Assembly: GCF_030151385.1 (NCBI RefSeq)
Contig: NZ_JASLDS010000007.1
Location: forward strand, 1 to 25,183
Source: Soonwooa sp.
GTDB lineage: Bacteria; Bacteroidota; Bacteroidia; Flavobacteriales; Weeksellaceae
Direction of reading: 5' to 3'
DNA: 25,183 nucleotides
Position 1 is the stretch's first letter, and each line of letters opens with the position of its first letter. Positions 7,699 to 15,628 of this stretch are shown here, piece by piece. A model generated the notes under the pieces. It made no database searches and was not told the DNA's origin. It worked only from the letters and a program-made list of their open reading frames with translations. Both the position numbers and the translations under genes were made by a program.

Positions 7699-8052
7699 AT
7701 GTTACAAGCCATTATCCCAAAAATTCCATTTATTAATAAAGTAGAAACTTTGGACTTTTATCTTAAGCAATTAGGTTTCGATATGATATCAGATTACGGA
7801 GATTATATGATTTTAGAAAAAAACAATTTAGAAATTCACTTTTTCAGTTATCCAAGTTTAGAAAAAGAAAAATCAGATTTCATGTTATACATCCGAGTTA
7901 CAGACATCGAAACATTATATGAAACACTTATTCAGAACAATGTCAAAATCCATCCCAATGGCGCTTTAGAAACAAAAGCTTGGAATCAAAAAGAATTCTC
8001 CATCCTCGATCCCAACGGAACATTATTAACTTTTGGAGAAAACTTAAAATAA
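7699..8052 (+). CDS. VOC superfamily protein (glyoxalase/bleomycin-resistance fold)
   Basis: A 117-residue cytoplasmic protein with one full vicinal-oxygen-chelate domain made of two beta-alpha-beta-beta-beta units. The first unit has VETLDFYLKQLGFDMISDYG then YMILEKNNLEIHFF. The second has YIRVTDIETLYETLIQNNVK and FSILDPNGTLLTFGE, the typical end of the bleomycin-resistance-like branch. H51 (EIHFF) and the C-terminal E in FGE are at positions often used for metal in VOC enzymes, but the drug-binding members lack metal, so the chemistry is not settled. It follows the structured repeat by 63 nt and is followed by a small hairpin. The exact ligand or substrate cannot be named. Confidence 0.85.
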   Translation: MLQAIIPKIPFINKVETLDFYLKQLGFDMISDYGDYMILEKNNLEIHFFSYPSLEKEKSDFMLYIRVTDIETLYETLIQNNVKIHPNGALETKAWNQKEFSILDPNGTLLTFGENLK

Positions 8053-8054
8053 TT

Positions 8055-8077
8055 TTATCGTTTTACGATAATTTTTT
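8055..8077 (+). terminator. Possible weak terminator after VOC gene
   Basis: Six-base arms TTATCG (8055-8060) and CGATAA (8066-8071), loop TTTTA, followed by six T. Short and AU-rich stem, so efficiency is doubtful. Confidence 0.4.
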
Positions 8078-8106
8078 ATAATATTGCAATAACAAAACAT
8101 TGTAAT

Positions 8107-8649
8107 ATGAAAAACACATCTACCACAATTCTTAGCATTCTAAAATTGCTTTTCACTTTCTCATTACTTTCAGCATGTCTTATTTTTGTGCTAATCTTCT
8201 TAATGACAATAACCTCAATCTTTAATATAGATATTGGTAGATTGAGTGAGACAAATATTAAGCTAGGTCTTTTTTCAGGACAAATAAAAGATTTACAAAC
8301 ACTAACGAAACCACATCTTTGGCTAGTTTTATTTAATGCTCTAGTAATATCATTTTTATATATTGTATTGCTTAGAACTACTTTGAAAATAATTAATGCT
8401 ATAAAAAACAAAACACCTTTTTCGCAAGAAGTTTCTAATCTGTTATCAAAAACAGCTTTAATCTTTCTTATATTGGGAATCGTTTCGTTTTTGGTAAATT
8501 TGATTTTAGAAATAATGAGTTACGAAATAAAAATAGAAATGAACATAAGCAATTCGGAATATTTTTTGTTTGCCGGAATCTTGTACGTTATCCAAAAAAT
8601 TTATCAGCAAGGCGTTGACCTCCAAGCCGAAACCGATTTAACCATCTAG
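8107..8649 (+). CDS. DUF2975 membrane protein
   Basis: A 180-residue integral membrane protein with four hydrophobic segments at about residues 10-38, 77-98, 118-140 and 155-170, matching the DUF2975 family, whose function is unknown. The pair KIINAIKNKTPFSQEVSNLL between segments 2 and 3 is the kind of conserved cytoplasmic loop seen in this family, where an N/D-x-PF motif recurs. It is followed 7 nt later by a small Xre-type regulator. DUF2975 genes are commonly coupled to such regulators, suggesting a sensor or partner relationship, although no biochemical role is established. The product is inferred from topology and the neighbour more than from a catalytic motif. Confidence 0.8.
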   Translation: MKNTSTTILSILKLLFTFSLLSACLIFVLIFLMTITSIFNIDIGRLSETNIKLGLFSGQIKDLQTLTKPHLWLVLFNALVISFLYIVLLRTTLKIINAIKNKTPFSQEVSNLLSKTALIFLILGIVSFLVNLILEIMSYEIKIEMNISNSEYFLFAGILYVIQKIYQQGVDLQAETDLTI

Positions 8650-8656
8650 ACGGACT

Positions 8657-8860
8657 ATGCCAATAATTATCAACATCGATGTCATGCTTGCCAAACGCAA
8701 AATGCAATCCCAAGAATTGGCAGAAAAAATTGGCATCACACAAGCCAACTTATCCATTTTGAAAACTGGTAAGGCAAAAGCTTTAAAACTTTCCACACTG
8801 GAAGCCATTTGCAAAGCTTTAGAATGCCAACCAGCAGATATCCTTGAATACAAAGACTAA
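8657..8860 (+). CDS. Small Cro/C1-type helix-turn-helix regulator (YozG-like)
   Basis: A 67-residue DNA-binding protein that is essentially one Xre/Cro helix-turn-helix domain. The motif runs QELAEKIGITQANLSILKTG (about residues 19-38), with the recognition helix near ITQANLSILKTG, followed by KALKLSTLEAICKALECQPA, and ends DILEYKD, as in the YozG family. There is no effector domain. It starts 7 nt after the DUF2975 gene and is probably translated from the same mRNA, then followed by a terminator. It likely controls its own operon; targets are unknown. Confidence 0.88.
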   Translation: MPIIINIDVMLAKRKMQSQELAEKIGITQANLSILKTGKAKALKLSTLEAICKALECQPADILEYKD

Positions 8861-8878
8861 AATATTTTATACAAGCCC

Positions 8879-8909
8879 GCCTTTTGACCAAAAAATCAAA
8901 AGGCTTTTT
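8879..8909 (+). terminator. Intrinsic terminator after the Xre regulator
   Basis: Nine-base arms GCCTTTTGA (8879-8887) and TCAAAAGGC (8896-8904), an 8-nt loop and five T. Confidence 0.8.
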
Positions 8910-8922
8910 CTTTGATTTTCCC

Positions 8923-8930
8923 TATCTTTG
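8923..8930 (+). promoter_or_regulatory. Promoter -7 element of aspS
   Basis: TATCTTTG, an exact TAnnTTTG match, 63 nt upstream of the aspS ATG and just after the preceding terminator. No clear -33 TTG. The transcript would carry the GCTGAGCG-type repeat fragment at 8943-8968 in its leader. Confidence 0.5.
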
Positions 8931-8942
8931 CACCTGAAAAAA

Positions 8943-8968
8943 TGTCATGCTGAGCGAAGTCGAAGCAT
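8943..8968 (+). repeat. GCTGAGCGAAGTCGAAG-type repeat fragment in the aspS leader
   Basis: The 17-nt core GCTGAGCGAAGTCGAAG (8949-8965) matches 15 of 17 bases of GCTGAGCGGAGCCGAAG at 17392-17408, which forms a hairpin arm in the second structured repeat. I recall this core as widely dispersed between genes in Bacteroidota, which a genome search could confirm. It has no full inverted partner here, so it looks like a half or degraded unit. Confidence 0.65.
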
Positions 8969-8993
8969 TTAAAAATTTAAAATTTCAAGAAAA

Positions 8994-10748
8994 ATGTTCC
9001 GTACACACACCAATGGCGAATTGACGCTAAAGAATCTAAATGAAGAAGTTACACTTTCCGGATGGGTACAAACCATTCGTGACAAAGGTTTTATGATTTG
9101 GATAGATTTGCGAGATCGTTACGGAATTACACAGTTGGTTTTCGACCAAGAGCGTTCAACAGCGGCTTTGATGGAAGAAGCTAAGAAATTAGGTCGTGAA
9201 TTTGTGATTCAAGTTCAAGGAAAAGTTATTGAAAGAGCCTCTAAAAATCCAAAAATCCCAACAGGTGATATTGAGATTTTGGTTGAAAAATTAACGATTT
9301 TAAATGAATCTCAGTTGCCACCATTCACCATCGAAGACGAAACCGATGGCGGTGAAGAATTGAGAATGAAATACCGCTATTTGGATATCCGCAGAAATCC
9401 AGTGAAGGACAAATTGATTTTCCGTCACAAAATGGCACAAAAAGTAAGAAACTATCTTTCCGATGAAGGTTTTATCGAGGTTGAAACACCTGTTTTAATT
9501 AAATCGACACCAGAAGGCGCAAGAGATTTCGTAGTTCCAAGCAGAATGAATCCTGGACAATTTTACGCACTTCCACAATCACCGCAAACTTTCAAACAAT
9601 TATTGATGGTTGGCGGAATGGACAAATATTTCCAAATTGTGAAATGTTTCCGTGACGAGGATTTAAGAGCCGATAGACAGCCAGAGTTTACACAAATCGA
9701 TTGCGAAATGGCATTTGTGGAACAAGAAGACATTATGAATGTTTTCGAAGGAATGACCAAAACATTGTTGAAAGACATTACAGGAAAAGATTTCCCAGCA
9801 TTCCCAAGAATGACTTTTGCTGATGCTATGAAAAAATACGGAAACGACAAGCCAGATATTCGTTTTGGGATGGAGTTTCACGAATTAAATGATTTAACAA
9901 AAGGAAAAGATTTTAAAATCTTTGATAATGCCGAATTGGTTGTCGGAATCAATGTTGAAGGAGCTGCAGAATATACAAGAAAACAAATCGACGAGCTTAC
10001 GGATTGGGTGAAAAGACCACAGATTGGAGCTTTAGGAATGGTTTGGGTTAAATATCAATCTGATGGAACGATTACTTCATCGGTTAACAAATTCTACAAC
10101 GAAGAAGATTTAAAGAAAATCGTTGACGAATTCGGAGCGAAAGCTGGAGATTTAATGTTGATTCTTTCAGGTTCTGAAAACAAGGTAAGAGCACAGCTTT
10201 CCGCTTTGAGAATGGAACTTGGAAATCGTTTAGGTCTAAGAAAAGGCGATGAATTTGCACCACTTTGGGTAATCGACTTCCCACTTTTAGAATGGGATGA
10301 AGAAACTGGAAGATACCACGCAATGCACCATCCATTCACGTCTCCGAAAACAGAAGATTTTAGTTTATTAGAAACCGATCCTGGAAAAGCAAGAGCCAAC
10401 GCTTACGATTTAGTACTAAACGGAAACGAAATCGGTGGTGGTTCTATCCGAATTTTCGATAAAGAATTGCAATCTAAAATGTTCGATTTATTAGGATTCA
10501 CAAAAGAAGAAGCAGAAGCACAATTCGGATTCTTGATGAATGCCTTCAAATACGGAGCACCACCACACGGAGGTTTAGCATTTGGATTTGATAGATTGGT
10601 TGCGATTTTGGACGGAAACGAAGTGATTAGAGATTATATCGCATTCCCGAAAAACAACTCAGGTCGCGATGTAATGATTGATGCGCCCGCACCAATCGCC
10701 AACGAGCAATTGAATGAATTGGAATTAAAATTGGATTTGAAAGCATAG
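8994..10748 (+). CDS. aspS: Aspartate--tRNA ligase
   Basis: Class II aminoacyl-tRNA synthetase that charges tRNA-Asp (possibly also tRNA-Asn in species using the amidotransferase route) in the cytoplasm. The 584-residue length is that of bacterial AspRS. An N-terminal OB-fold anticodon-binding domain is seen at about 1-105 (TLSGWVQTIRDKGFMIWIDL). Class II motif 1 lies around YLDIRRN (129-135), motif 2 is FRDEDLRADRQPEFTQID (219-236), and motif 3 is HGGLAFGFDRLVAILDG near 553-570. The bacterial GAD insertion occupies about 290-420. It has its own promoter and ends at a hairpin terminator, so it is monocistronic. The start at 8994 gives the usual MFRTHTNGEL. Confidence 0.97.
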   Translation: MFRTHTNGELTLKNLNEEVTLSGWVQTIRDKGFMIWIDLRDRYGITQLVFDQERSTAALMEEAKKLGREFVIQVQGKVIERASKNPKIPTGDIEILVEKLTILNESQLPPFTIEDETDGGEELRMKYRYLDIRRNPVKDKLIFRHKMAQKVRNYLSDEGFIEVETPVLIKSTPEGARDFVVPSRMNPGQFYALPQSPQTFKQLLMVGGMDKYFQIVKCFRDEDLRADRQPEFTQIDCEMAFVEQEDIMNVFEGMTKTLLKDITGKDFPAFPRMTFADAMKKYGNDKPDIRFGMEFHELNDLTKGKDFKIFDNAELVVGINVEGAAEYTRKQIDELTDWVKRPQIGALGMVWVKYQSDGTITSSVNKFYNEEDLKKIVDEFGAKAGDLMLILSGSENKVRAQLSALRMELGNRLGLRKGDEFAPLWVIDFPLLEWDEETGRYHAMHHPFTSPKTEDFSLLETDPGKARANAYDLVLNGNEIGGGSIRIFDKELQSKMFDLLGFTKEEAEAQFGFLMNAFKYGAPPHGGLAFGFDRLVAILDGNEVIRDYIAFPKNNSGRDVMIDAPAPIANEQLNELELKLDLKA

Positions 10749-10776
10749 TTTCAATTCAAAAATAATGATAAATTAG

Positions 10777-10805
10777 AGCGAGGTTTTATTGAGCCTCGCT
10801 TTTTT
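10777..10805 (+). terminator. Intrinsic terminator after aspS
   Basis: Arms AGCGAGG (10777-10783) and CCTCGCT (10794-10800), a 10-nt loop, and a T tract (10800-10805) that runs directly into the next gene's ATG at 10806. Confidence 0.85.
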
Positions 10806-11336
10806 ATGTACAACATCATTAATAATCTAGAATACTTCCTAGGCCTTTTTATTTTTTTAGGTTTAATATCAGGAGCAGCATTATTTGTAATGACAATACC
10901 TTTCTTCGATGTGTCTAATAATGAAGAAGTAATGAGTAAGAAATTCAAATTCTACAAGCCAATGACTGTACTATTTTCGATATCATTAGCTTCAATCTTT
11001 GCCCTAAATATATTAATCAAAAACCTAGCACTTCAGGAATTCAAAAACATCATTTCAACAAATCAAATTGCAAATATTGATATAGAAGGTTTTTATCTTG
11101 ACAATGACAGCATAAAACAATTTTATAACATGGATGTAAATGAAGCTGAAAGAGATAAATGCGAACATTTTCCTGCTACAATTACTTTTACAAATACTGA
11201 AACAATCCCAATAGAAATTATTAGAAGATGCAATGCTCCCAATTCATATGGCGTTTATCTAAAGCAATTTACCAATGATGTCTATTTAGGAAATATAGAA
11301 ACTGATGCTTTATCTAATATTAAAGGAAATAATTGA
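10806..11336 (+). CDS. Unknown membrane protein with two N-terminal helices
   Basis: I do not recognise a family. The 176-residue product has two hydrophobic segments, about 8-36 (YFLGLFIFLGLISGAALFVM) and about 52-71 (TVLFSISLASIFALNILI). A soluble domain of about 100 residues follows, containing a pair of cysteines (DKCEHFPATITF and IRRCNAPNSYG) that could form a disulphide if it faces the periplasm. The ATG at 10806 begins immediately after the T tract of the aspS terminator, leaving no room for a normal leader after termination. Either readthrough from aspS, a promoter inside the hairpin region, or a later start is involved. The next ATG would remove the first helix, so the longer form is preferred. 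An aspS-linked role is not implied. Confidence 0.65.
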   Translation: MYNIINNLEYFLGLFIFLGLISGAALFVMTIPFFDVSNNEEVMSKKFKFYKPMTVLFSISLASIFALNILIKNLALQEFKNIISTNQIANIDIEGFYLDNDSIKQFYNMDVNEAERDKCEHFPATITFTNTETIPIEIIRRCNAPNSYGVYLKQFTNDVYLGNIETDALSNIKGNN

Positions 11337-11419
11337 TTTAATTATTTTTTAATAAAATTTTTGGCACAATGGTTTGTATTTTGAAAAATCAACAGCAAGA
11401 ACATTAAAAATTACAAACA

Positions 11420-11857
11420 ATGAAAAATTTTAAAGCAATCTTGCTACTTCTAATGATGACTGTTGGTTTTACAAGCGCTTATGCTCAAACTGCTGATCCA
11501 AGCACTACAACGACTAAACCTAAAAAACAGAAAAAACAAAAAGCAACTGATGCAACAGCAACAACACAAGTTGTAACAACCACAACAACAGACACACCTC
11601 AGAAGCCGAAACGTACTTATACTAAAAAGAATAAAGAAACCACAATCAATACGACTACAGCTCCTGCACCTGCACCGGTACAACAAACTGCACAAAATAC
11701 ATCTGTAACACCGAAGCCACAAGCAGCTCCTAAACCTCAAAAAACTGCTTATGTTCCGACATCTGCCGGTGTTGAAAACAATCACCAAATTTTAGTTGGT
11801 CCTAGAGGAGGAAAATATTACATCAACAAAAACGGCAACAAAACTTATGTTAAATAA
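11420..11857 (+). CDS. Secreted low-complexity protein with C-terminal PBCV-type basic adaptor motif
   Basis: A 145-residue exported protein. Residues 1-23 (MKNFKAILLLLMMTVGFTSA, then YAQ) form a signal peptide. Residues about 24-110 are low-complexity Thr/Lys/Pro/Gln/Ala sequence with poly-Thr runs and KPKKQKKQK. The end, LVGPRGGKYYINKNGNKTYV, matches the short PBCV-specific basic adaptor domain first described in chlorella viruses, where it occurs at the termini of varied proteins; similar tails occur in Bacteroidota, from memory. The Lys-rich linker suggests an extended, surface-binding or polyanion-binding stalk, but that is inference. It has its own spacing from the upstream gene (83 nt) and ends at a strong two-way terminator. 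Confidence 0.75.
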   Translation: MKNFKAILLLLMMTVGFTSAYAQTADPSTTTTKPKKQKKQKATDATATTQVVTTTTTDTPQKPKRTYTKKNKETTINTTTAPAPAPVQQTAQNTSVTPKPQAAPKPQKTAYVPTSAGVENNHQILVGPRGGKYYINKNGNKTYVK

Positions 11858-11875
11858 CTGATTGTCAACAATAAT

Positions 11876-11917
11876 AAAATAAGAGGGCGAAACTAAAGTT
11901 TCGCCCTCTTATTTTTT
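11876..11917. terminator. Strong two-way terminator
   Basis: 19-nt perfect arms (11876-11894 and 11897-11915) with core AGAGGGCGAAAC / GTTTCGCCCTCT and flanking A and T tracts. It separates the convergent genes ending at 11857 and 11939. Confidence 0.92.
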
Positions 11918-11938
11918 ATAATATCTGTTGAGTAGAAA

Positions 11939-12409
11939 TTAGAAGCTATAATTTTTTGAAAAATCGGTTCCATCTCCTTTTAACGTTAAATTTTCATCAA
12001 CGACAGTTTTCCCATTTTTTTCAATTTTATAACTCATAGGCAAATCTGCACCATAGTTAATAATTTGCGCACCTGCCGTCATCGTCGTAATAGGTTCAGA
12101 AGTTTCAATAACATAAGTCTTAGTTGATCCTGTAAAATCATTTTTACCCAAGCTAATGGTTGACTCGCCACTTCTTACTTTGCCATTGACTTTCCAATTG
12201 GTATACACATCAGATTTTCCAGCACCAACAGTAACTACAGAAACAAAATCCTCAGCACTAACATTGTTCAAAGTTACCGTAATCTTGTAGTTACTACCGT
12301 TTGTAGTGGAACCACCATCATCACTACTTCTACATGACAATACCAACATCGATACAATTGCAAAACTAGCTGACAAAGCAATAGTTCTTCTCTTAAATAA
12401 TTTAATCAT
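11939..12409 (-). CDS. Putative lipoprotein of unknown function
   Basis: A 156-residue exported protein. The ATG at 12409 is preferred because it puts a compact signal peptide at the N-terminus (MIKLFKRRTIALSASFAIVS) ending in lipobox VLSC with the lipidated cysteine at about residue 26. An upstream ATG at 12448 would add 13 residues and bury the positive N-region. After the cysteine come RSSDDGGSTTNGS, an acidic and serine-rich spacer that in Bacteroidota often accompanies surface export. The mature part is predicted beta-rich, with KITVTLNNVSAEDFVSVVTV and NYGADLPMSYKIEKNGKTVV, reminiscent of small immunoglobulin-like or PPIC-free beta-sandwich lipoproteins, but I recognise no named domain. 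It is monocistronic and converges on the PBCV-adaptor gene. Confidence 0.7.
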   Translation of the reverse strand: MIKLFKRRTIALSASFAIVSMLVLSCRSSDDGGSTTNGSNYKITVTLNNVSAEDFVSVVTVGAGKSDVYTNWKVNGKVRSGESTISLGKNDFTGSTKTYVIETSEPITTMTAGAQIINYGADLPMSYKIEKNGKTVVDENLTLKGDGTDFSKNYSF

Positions 12410-12772
12410 AAATAATATTTTAAAGCTAATATATTTATTTAACATCAAAAACCATTAATTATTTCAAATTAATTTTAAATCAGTACTAAAATCTAATATT
12501 ATATCAACAACAATTAGAAAAAGATAATAAAGATAATAAAGATAAAATTTAGAATTAAAAAAATCTAATAATAAATTATAAATCCAATAATACAAAAGCC
12601 TTAGACTTTAATCAAACAAATAAATACGTAAAACACAACATATTTTAGAATAAATTACAAAATCAACATTAAAAAAACTAATTATTTAGTTAAAAATACG
12701 TATTTATTGAAAAGCCTTGCTTTTAGCTTGTGCTTCACGCTATCTTCGCCACACTCTAACTTAAATAATTTT
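12410..12772. other. AT-rich intergenic region (363 nt) between divergent surface-protein genes
   Basis: No coding region. Composition is strongly A+T-rich from about 12410 to 12700. It contains a short tandem of the 9-mer AGATAATAA (12522-12546, about 2.7 units) and the promoter at 12717-12748 for the rightward gene. The leftward lipoprotein presumably has a promoter here, for which TATATTAG (minus strand, near 12426-12433) is only a partial match to TAnnTTTG. Nothing else structured was seen. Confidence 0.6.
12717..12748 (+). promoter_or_regulatory. Promoter of the T9SS-secreted protein gene
   Basis: TTG (12717-12719), 21-nt spacer, TATCTTCG (12741-12748), close to the Bacteroidota pattern with one change in the -7 box. 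It ends 24 nt before the ATG. Confidence 0.5.
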
Positions 12773-14086
12773 ATGAAAAAAACATTACTTTTTTGCATTG
12801 GCTTAGGCTTAATGCAAACAATCAACGCACAAAACATTTTAACGGAAGGATTCGAAGGACCGACTTTTCCACCTGCAGGTTGGACAACTTTTATTGGCAC
12901 CAATGGTCTTGGCACCAAGCAAAACTGGAAATTAGAAACGCGTGATGTACACAATGGTAGCAAAGCTGCATACGTTCAATACGAAAAAGTAGCAGCTGGT
13001 GAGCTAGCAGAAGACTGGATGGTAAGTCCACTTATTGACCTTACTAATGCGCCACAAGGAGAATTATCATTCTACACGAGAAAACTAAATGCTAACCAAA
13101 CTTCTAACCAAAGTACCTATTACATAAAGGTTTCGACAACTTCCCAAACAGATCATAGTTCTTTTTCAACAATCCAAACTTGGAACGAAAATCAATTAGC
13201 TGGAGTCTACAATGTGTACGAAAAGAAAACTGTTGACCTAAGTGCGTACGCGGGACAGAAAGTTTACATCGCTTTTGTTATGACGAATAACAATGCTAAC
13301 TCTTGGTTTGTTGATGATATCGAGGTTAATGCAAAATCAACTGAAGTTGTAGCAACATTGCCATATAGTTTTGGATTTGAAACTGATGATAGCTGGAAGC
13401 TAGAAAACGGTGGAAAAACAAACAATTGGACGATTGAAGAAAACAATTCTTTCTACCAAGCATCAGAAGGTACAAAGTATGCTAGATACCGTTATGACGA
13501 TTATAATGCTGCAGACTCTTGGTATATCTCTAAAGGAATTGCATTAGAAAAAAACCAAACTGCTAAAATCGAATTCGATTACCGTACTGGAGGTTTTAAC
13601 ACTAATGAAAAACTAAAAGTCGCAATCGGCAAAAAGAAAGCAGCTTCTGATATGACCAATGTTATTTGGGATAACAACGGAGAAGCATTTATCAATAACA
13701 CAGGTTGGAAAACTGGGCAAGCAGAATTTACTGCAACTGAAGCAGGAACATACTACTTAGGTTTCCAAGCTTATTCTGATCCTAAGCAAATGTATTTGTT
13801 TATTGATAATATTAAAGTTTCGCAAAAAACCTTAGCAGTTAACAATGTTAAGCAAAACAACTTGTCAATCTACCCAAATCCAATTTCAGACAAATTAAAT
13901 CTGAAAAGTGATATTGAAATTTCTACTGTAAGTATTTATTCAATTGATGGCAAACTGGTAAAAGAAGCAAAAATCAATGCTAAAGAAGTTAGTCTAGAAG
14001 TTAATAACTTATCATCTGGAAATTACGTTGCTGTGGTAAAATTCAAAAACAATACACAAACAACGGTTAAGCTTCAGAAAAAATAA
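12773..14086 (+). CDS. T9SS-secreted protein with two choice-of-anchor J domains
   Basis: A 437-residue surface or secreted protein exported by the type IX secretion system. Signal peptide at 1-20 (MKKTLLFCIGLGLMQTINAQ). Two cleaved-adhesin/choice-of-anchor J beta-sandwich domains follow. The first is about 21-190 (LTEGFEGPTFPPAGWTT, EDWMVSPLIDL, SWFVDDIEV). The second, about 195-360, is (LPYSFGFETDDSWK, DSWYISKGIAL, MYLFIDNIKV). The last about 75 residues are a type A sorting domain (LSIYPNPISDKLNLKS ... LSSGNYVAVVKF, LQKK) that directs outer-membrane passage and anchoring. An upstream in-frame ATG at 12707 lies within the promoter and is rejected. No protease or glycosidase domain is present, so an adhesive or binding role is the best guess. 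Confidence 0.9.
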   Translation: MKKTLLFCIGLGLMQTINAQNILTEGFEGPTFPPAGWTTFIGTNGLGTKQNWKLETRDVHNGSKAAYVQYEKVAAGELAEDWMVSPLIDLTNAPQGELSFYTRKLNANQTSNQSTYYIKVSTTSQTDHSSFSTIQTWNENQLAGVYNVYEKKTVDLSAYAGQKVYIAFVMTNNNANSWFVDDIEVNAKSTEVVATLPYSFGFETDDSWKLENGGKTNNWTIEENNSFYQASEGTKYARYRYDDYNAADSWYISKGIALEKNQTAKIEFDYRTGGFNTNEKLKVAIGKKKAASDMTNVIWDNNGEAFINNTGWKTGQAEFTATEAGTYYLGFQAYSDPKQMYLFIDNIKVSQKTLAVNNVKQNNLSIYPNPISDKLNLKSDIEISTVSIYSIDGKLVKEAKINAKEVSLEVNNLSSGNYVAVVKFKNNTQTTVKLQKK

Positions 14087-14108
14087 TTCTGAATTTTGAA
14101 TAAAATGT

Positions 14109-14138
14109 AAAAGCCTATCAAGTTTTGATAGGCTTTTC
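14109..14138. terminator. Two-way terminator
   Basis: Perfect 13-nt arms AAAAGCCTATCAA (14109-14121) and TTGATAGGCTTTT (14125-14137) with loop GTT, placed between convergent genes. Confidence 0.9.
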
Positions 14139-14873
14139 TTATGGTAATTTGGCGACAAGAAATTCTGGCGACCATTTTAGGATTCGATAGATAATTTTCC
14201 ATTTCCAATTTGGAACGATACTGAAAGAACTTCCTGCTTCGACAATATGTTTCGCCACATAATCGGGTTCCATAATAAGATTTTTATTCAAATCTAAACC
14301 TTCGTTAATTTTTGTATTGATATAGCCAATTACCAAAACATTCACCGAAATATTTCGGTTAGATAATTCTTGACGAAGTCCAGCTAAATACTGGGTAAAA
14401 GCAGACTTTGTGCTTCCATAGACAAAGTTGGATTTTCGGCCACGCACGCCAGACAGTGACGACAAACCAATAATTCGTTCTAATTTTTTATTGGTCGAAT
14501 CAAAAGCAATAATATTTAAAATTGAAACTGCACCAGCATAATTTACTTTCATCATTTGAAAAGTGGCATCAAAATCATGGAATGCTTTTTCATTCTGAAC
14601 TAAAAATCCAGCAGCATAAACAACAATATTGGGTTTTGTTGGAAGTTGATTGTAAAATTCCTGATGTGAAGAAAAGTCGGCAGCATCAAAATACAGAAAT
14701 TTAACTTTCGACGAATCTAAATTATTTTCTTCAGCAAATTTCTCAATAGAAGTCAAATCCCGAGAAGCAGCCATCACTTTAAAGCCTTTTTGCAAATAAA
14801 GTTTTAGCGCTTGTTTGGCAACATCCGAATTGGCACCAAGAATAAGAACGGATTTATTGACTGTCTGCATCAT
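14139..14873 (-). CDS. Short-chain dehydrogenase/reductase, DprE2-like
   Basis: A 244-residue NAD(P)-dependent oxidoreductase of the classical SDR fold. The cofactor loop is LILGANSDVAK (about 10-20), a GAxSDxA variant of the usual GxxxGxG. VVYAAGF (84-90) is the NNAG-type motif. Catalytic residues are S138/S139 in GLSSLSG, Y152 and K156 in FVYGSTKSAF, and N111. The phrase RKSNFVYGSTKSAF closely resembles mycobacterial DprE2, the reductase that completes decaprenyl-phospho-ribose epimerisation to arabinose. A DprE1-like FAD partner is not in the window, so the arabinose role is only a hypothesis; a general sugar or lipid keto-reductase is equally possible. It could start at either of two consecutive ATG codons (14873 or 14870). 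The next leftward gene, the collagen-like lipoprotein, is 37 nt upstream. Confidence 0.85.
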   Translation of the reverse strand: MMQTVNKSVLILGANSDVAKQALKLYLQKGFKVMAASRDLTSIEKFAEENNLDSSKVKFLYFDAADFSSHQEFYNQLPTKPNIVVYAAGFLVQNEKAFHDFDATFQMMKVNYAGAVSILNIIAFDSTNKKLERIIGLSSLSGVRGRKSNFVYGSTKSAFTQYLAGLRQELSNRNISVNVLVIGYINTKINEGLDLNKNLIMEPDYVAKHIVEAGSSFSIVPNWKWKIIYRILKWSPEFLVAKLP

Positions 14874-14910
14874 ACCGCAAACTTAATCAATAAACCCGAA
14901 CTTCAATTAT

Positions 14911-15444
14911 TTAATCTTTTAAATTATAAAACTTCTTCACACTCTCATAATCATTGTAATCAACTTGACTAGCGCTTTTATTTCCAGTACCTGATGGGAT
15001 AATTATATATCTAAACTCTACAACTGAAGAAAATCCAGCTGCGTTGCTATTATCATGGGTAAATCGAGTCGGTCTTATTTTAAACTTTTGAGGGAAAAAA
15101 TTAACTGTACTAACGCGACCTCCTGCATTAGAAACATGAGGTAAAGGAAAGGTTCCTTCTCCATAATTTAAATAAACAAAAATTGCAGCATTTCCAACCA
15201 TCTCTGGCTTCAATTCGGGTGCAGTAACAGTAGCAACTTTCATATTACTTGCATCAATAATTGTATCTTTTGTATTAGTTGGTTTCTTCCAAACAGAAAT
15301 TACAACATTGGCATTCCCGTTAGCTCCTGGTTGTCCATTTGCACCATCCTTCCCATCTTTCCCGTCGATACCGTTATCACCACGACAAGAAAAAATACTA
15401 GTCACAAAAACTAGTAATACAAAAATTTTAATTTGCATTCTCAT
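14911..15444 (-). CDS. Lipoprotein with short collagen-like Gly-X-Y segment
   Basis: A 177-residue exported protein. A signal peptide ends at lipobox IFSC with lipidated cysteine at residue 20 (MRMQIKIFVLLVFVTSIFSC). From residue 22 there are about eight Gly-X-Y triplets (GDNGIDGKDGKDGANGQPGA), a very short collagen-like stalk beside the membrane anchor, likely trimerising. The remaining about 130 residues form a domain I do not recognise, with GRVSTVNFFPQKFKIRPTRF and VVEFRYIIIPSGTG, predicted beta-rich. A second ATG at 15438 would also keep the signal. The SDR gene lies 37 nt downstream in the same direction, so they may share a transcript. A trimeric surface lipoprotein is the likely form; function unknown. 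Confidence 0.8.
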   Translation of the reverse strand: MRMQIKIFVLLVFVTSIFSCRGDNGIDGKDGKDGANGQPGANGNANVVISVWKKPTNTKDTIIDASNMKVATVTAPELKPEMVGNAAIFVYLNYGEGTFPLPHVSNAGGRVSTVNFFPQKFKIRPTRFTHDNSNAAGFSSVVEFRYIIIPSGTGNKSASQVDYNDYESVKKFYNLKD

Positions 15445-15616
15445 AATATTTTTCTTTCAAAAGTATAAGTAATACAAGTCCATTAAAGCTCTAAATGTAT
15501 GAATGGTGAGTTTGGGTTTTCGCATGGTTAGTTTTTGCCAACAAATCTCATTTTACAAAACTTTATACTAAAAAACATCTATAATCTATATAGACTCAAA
15601 ATCTTAGAAAATTCCA

Positions 15617-15624
15617 TAAATTTG
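15617..15624 (+). promoter_or_regulatory. Promoter -7 element directly before aroC
   Basis: TAAATTTG exactly matches TAnnTTTG and ends only 4 nt before the aroC ATG (15629). If it is the promoter, transcription would begin at or within a few bases of the start codon, giving a leaderless mRNA. A -33 TTG is not evident. Confidence 0.45.
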
Positions 15625-15628
15625 TGCT

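Noticed and set aside
11361..11376. Sigma-54-like promoter TTGGCAC before the PBCV-adaptor gene
   Set aside because: The -24 part matches TGGCAC, but the -12 part reads TTTG in place of TTGC, lacking the essential GC at the right spacing.
12522..12546. AGATAATAA tandem as a binding array
   Set aside because: Only about 2.7 units in very AT-rich DNA; chance repetition is likely.
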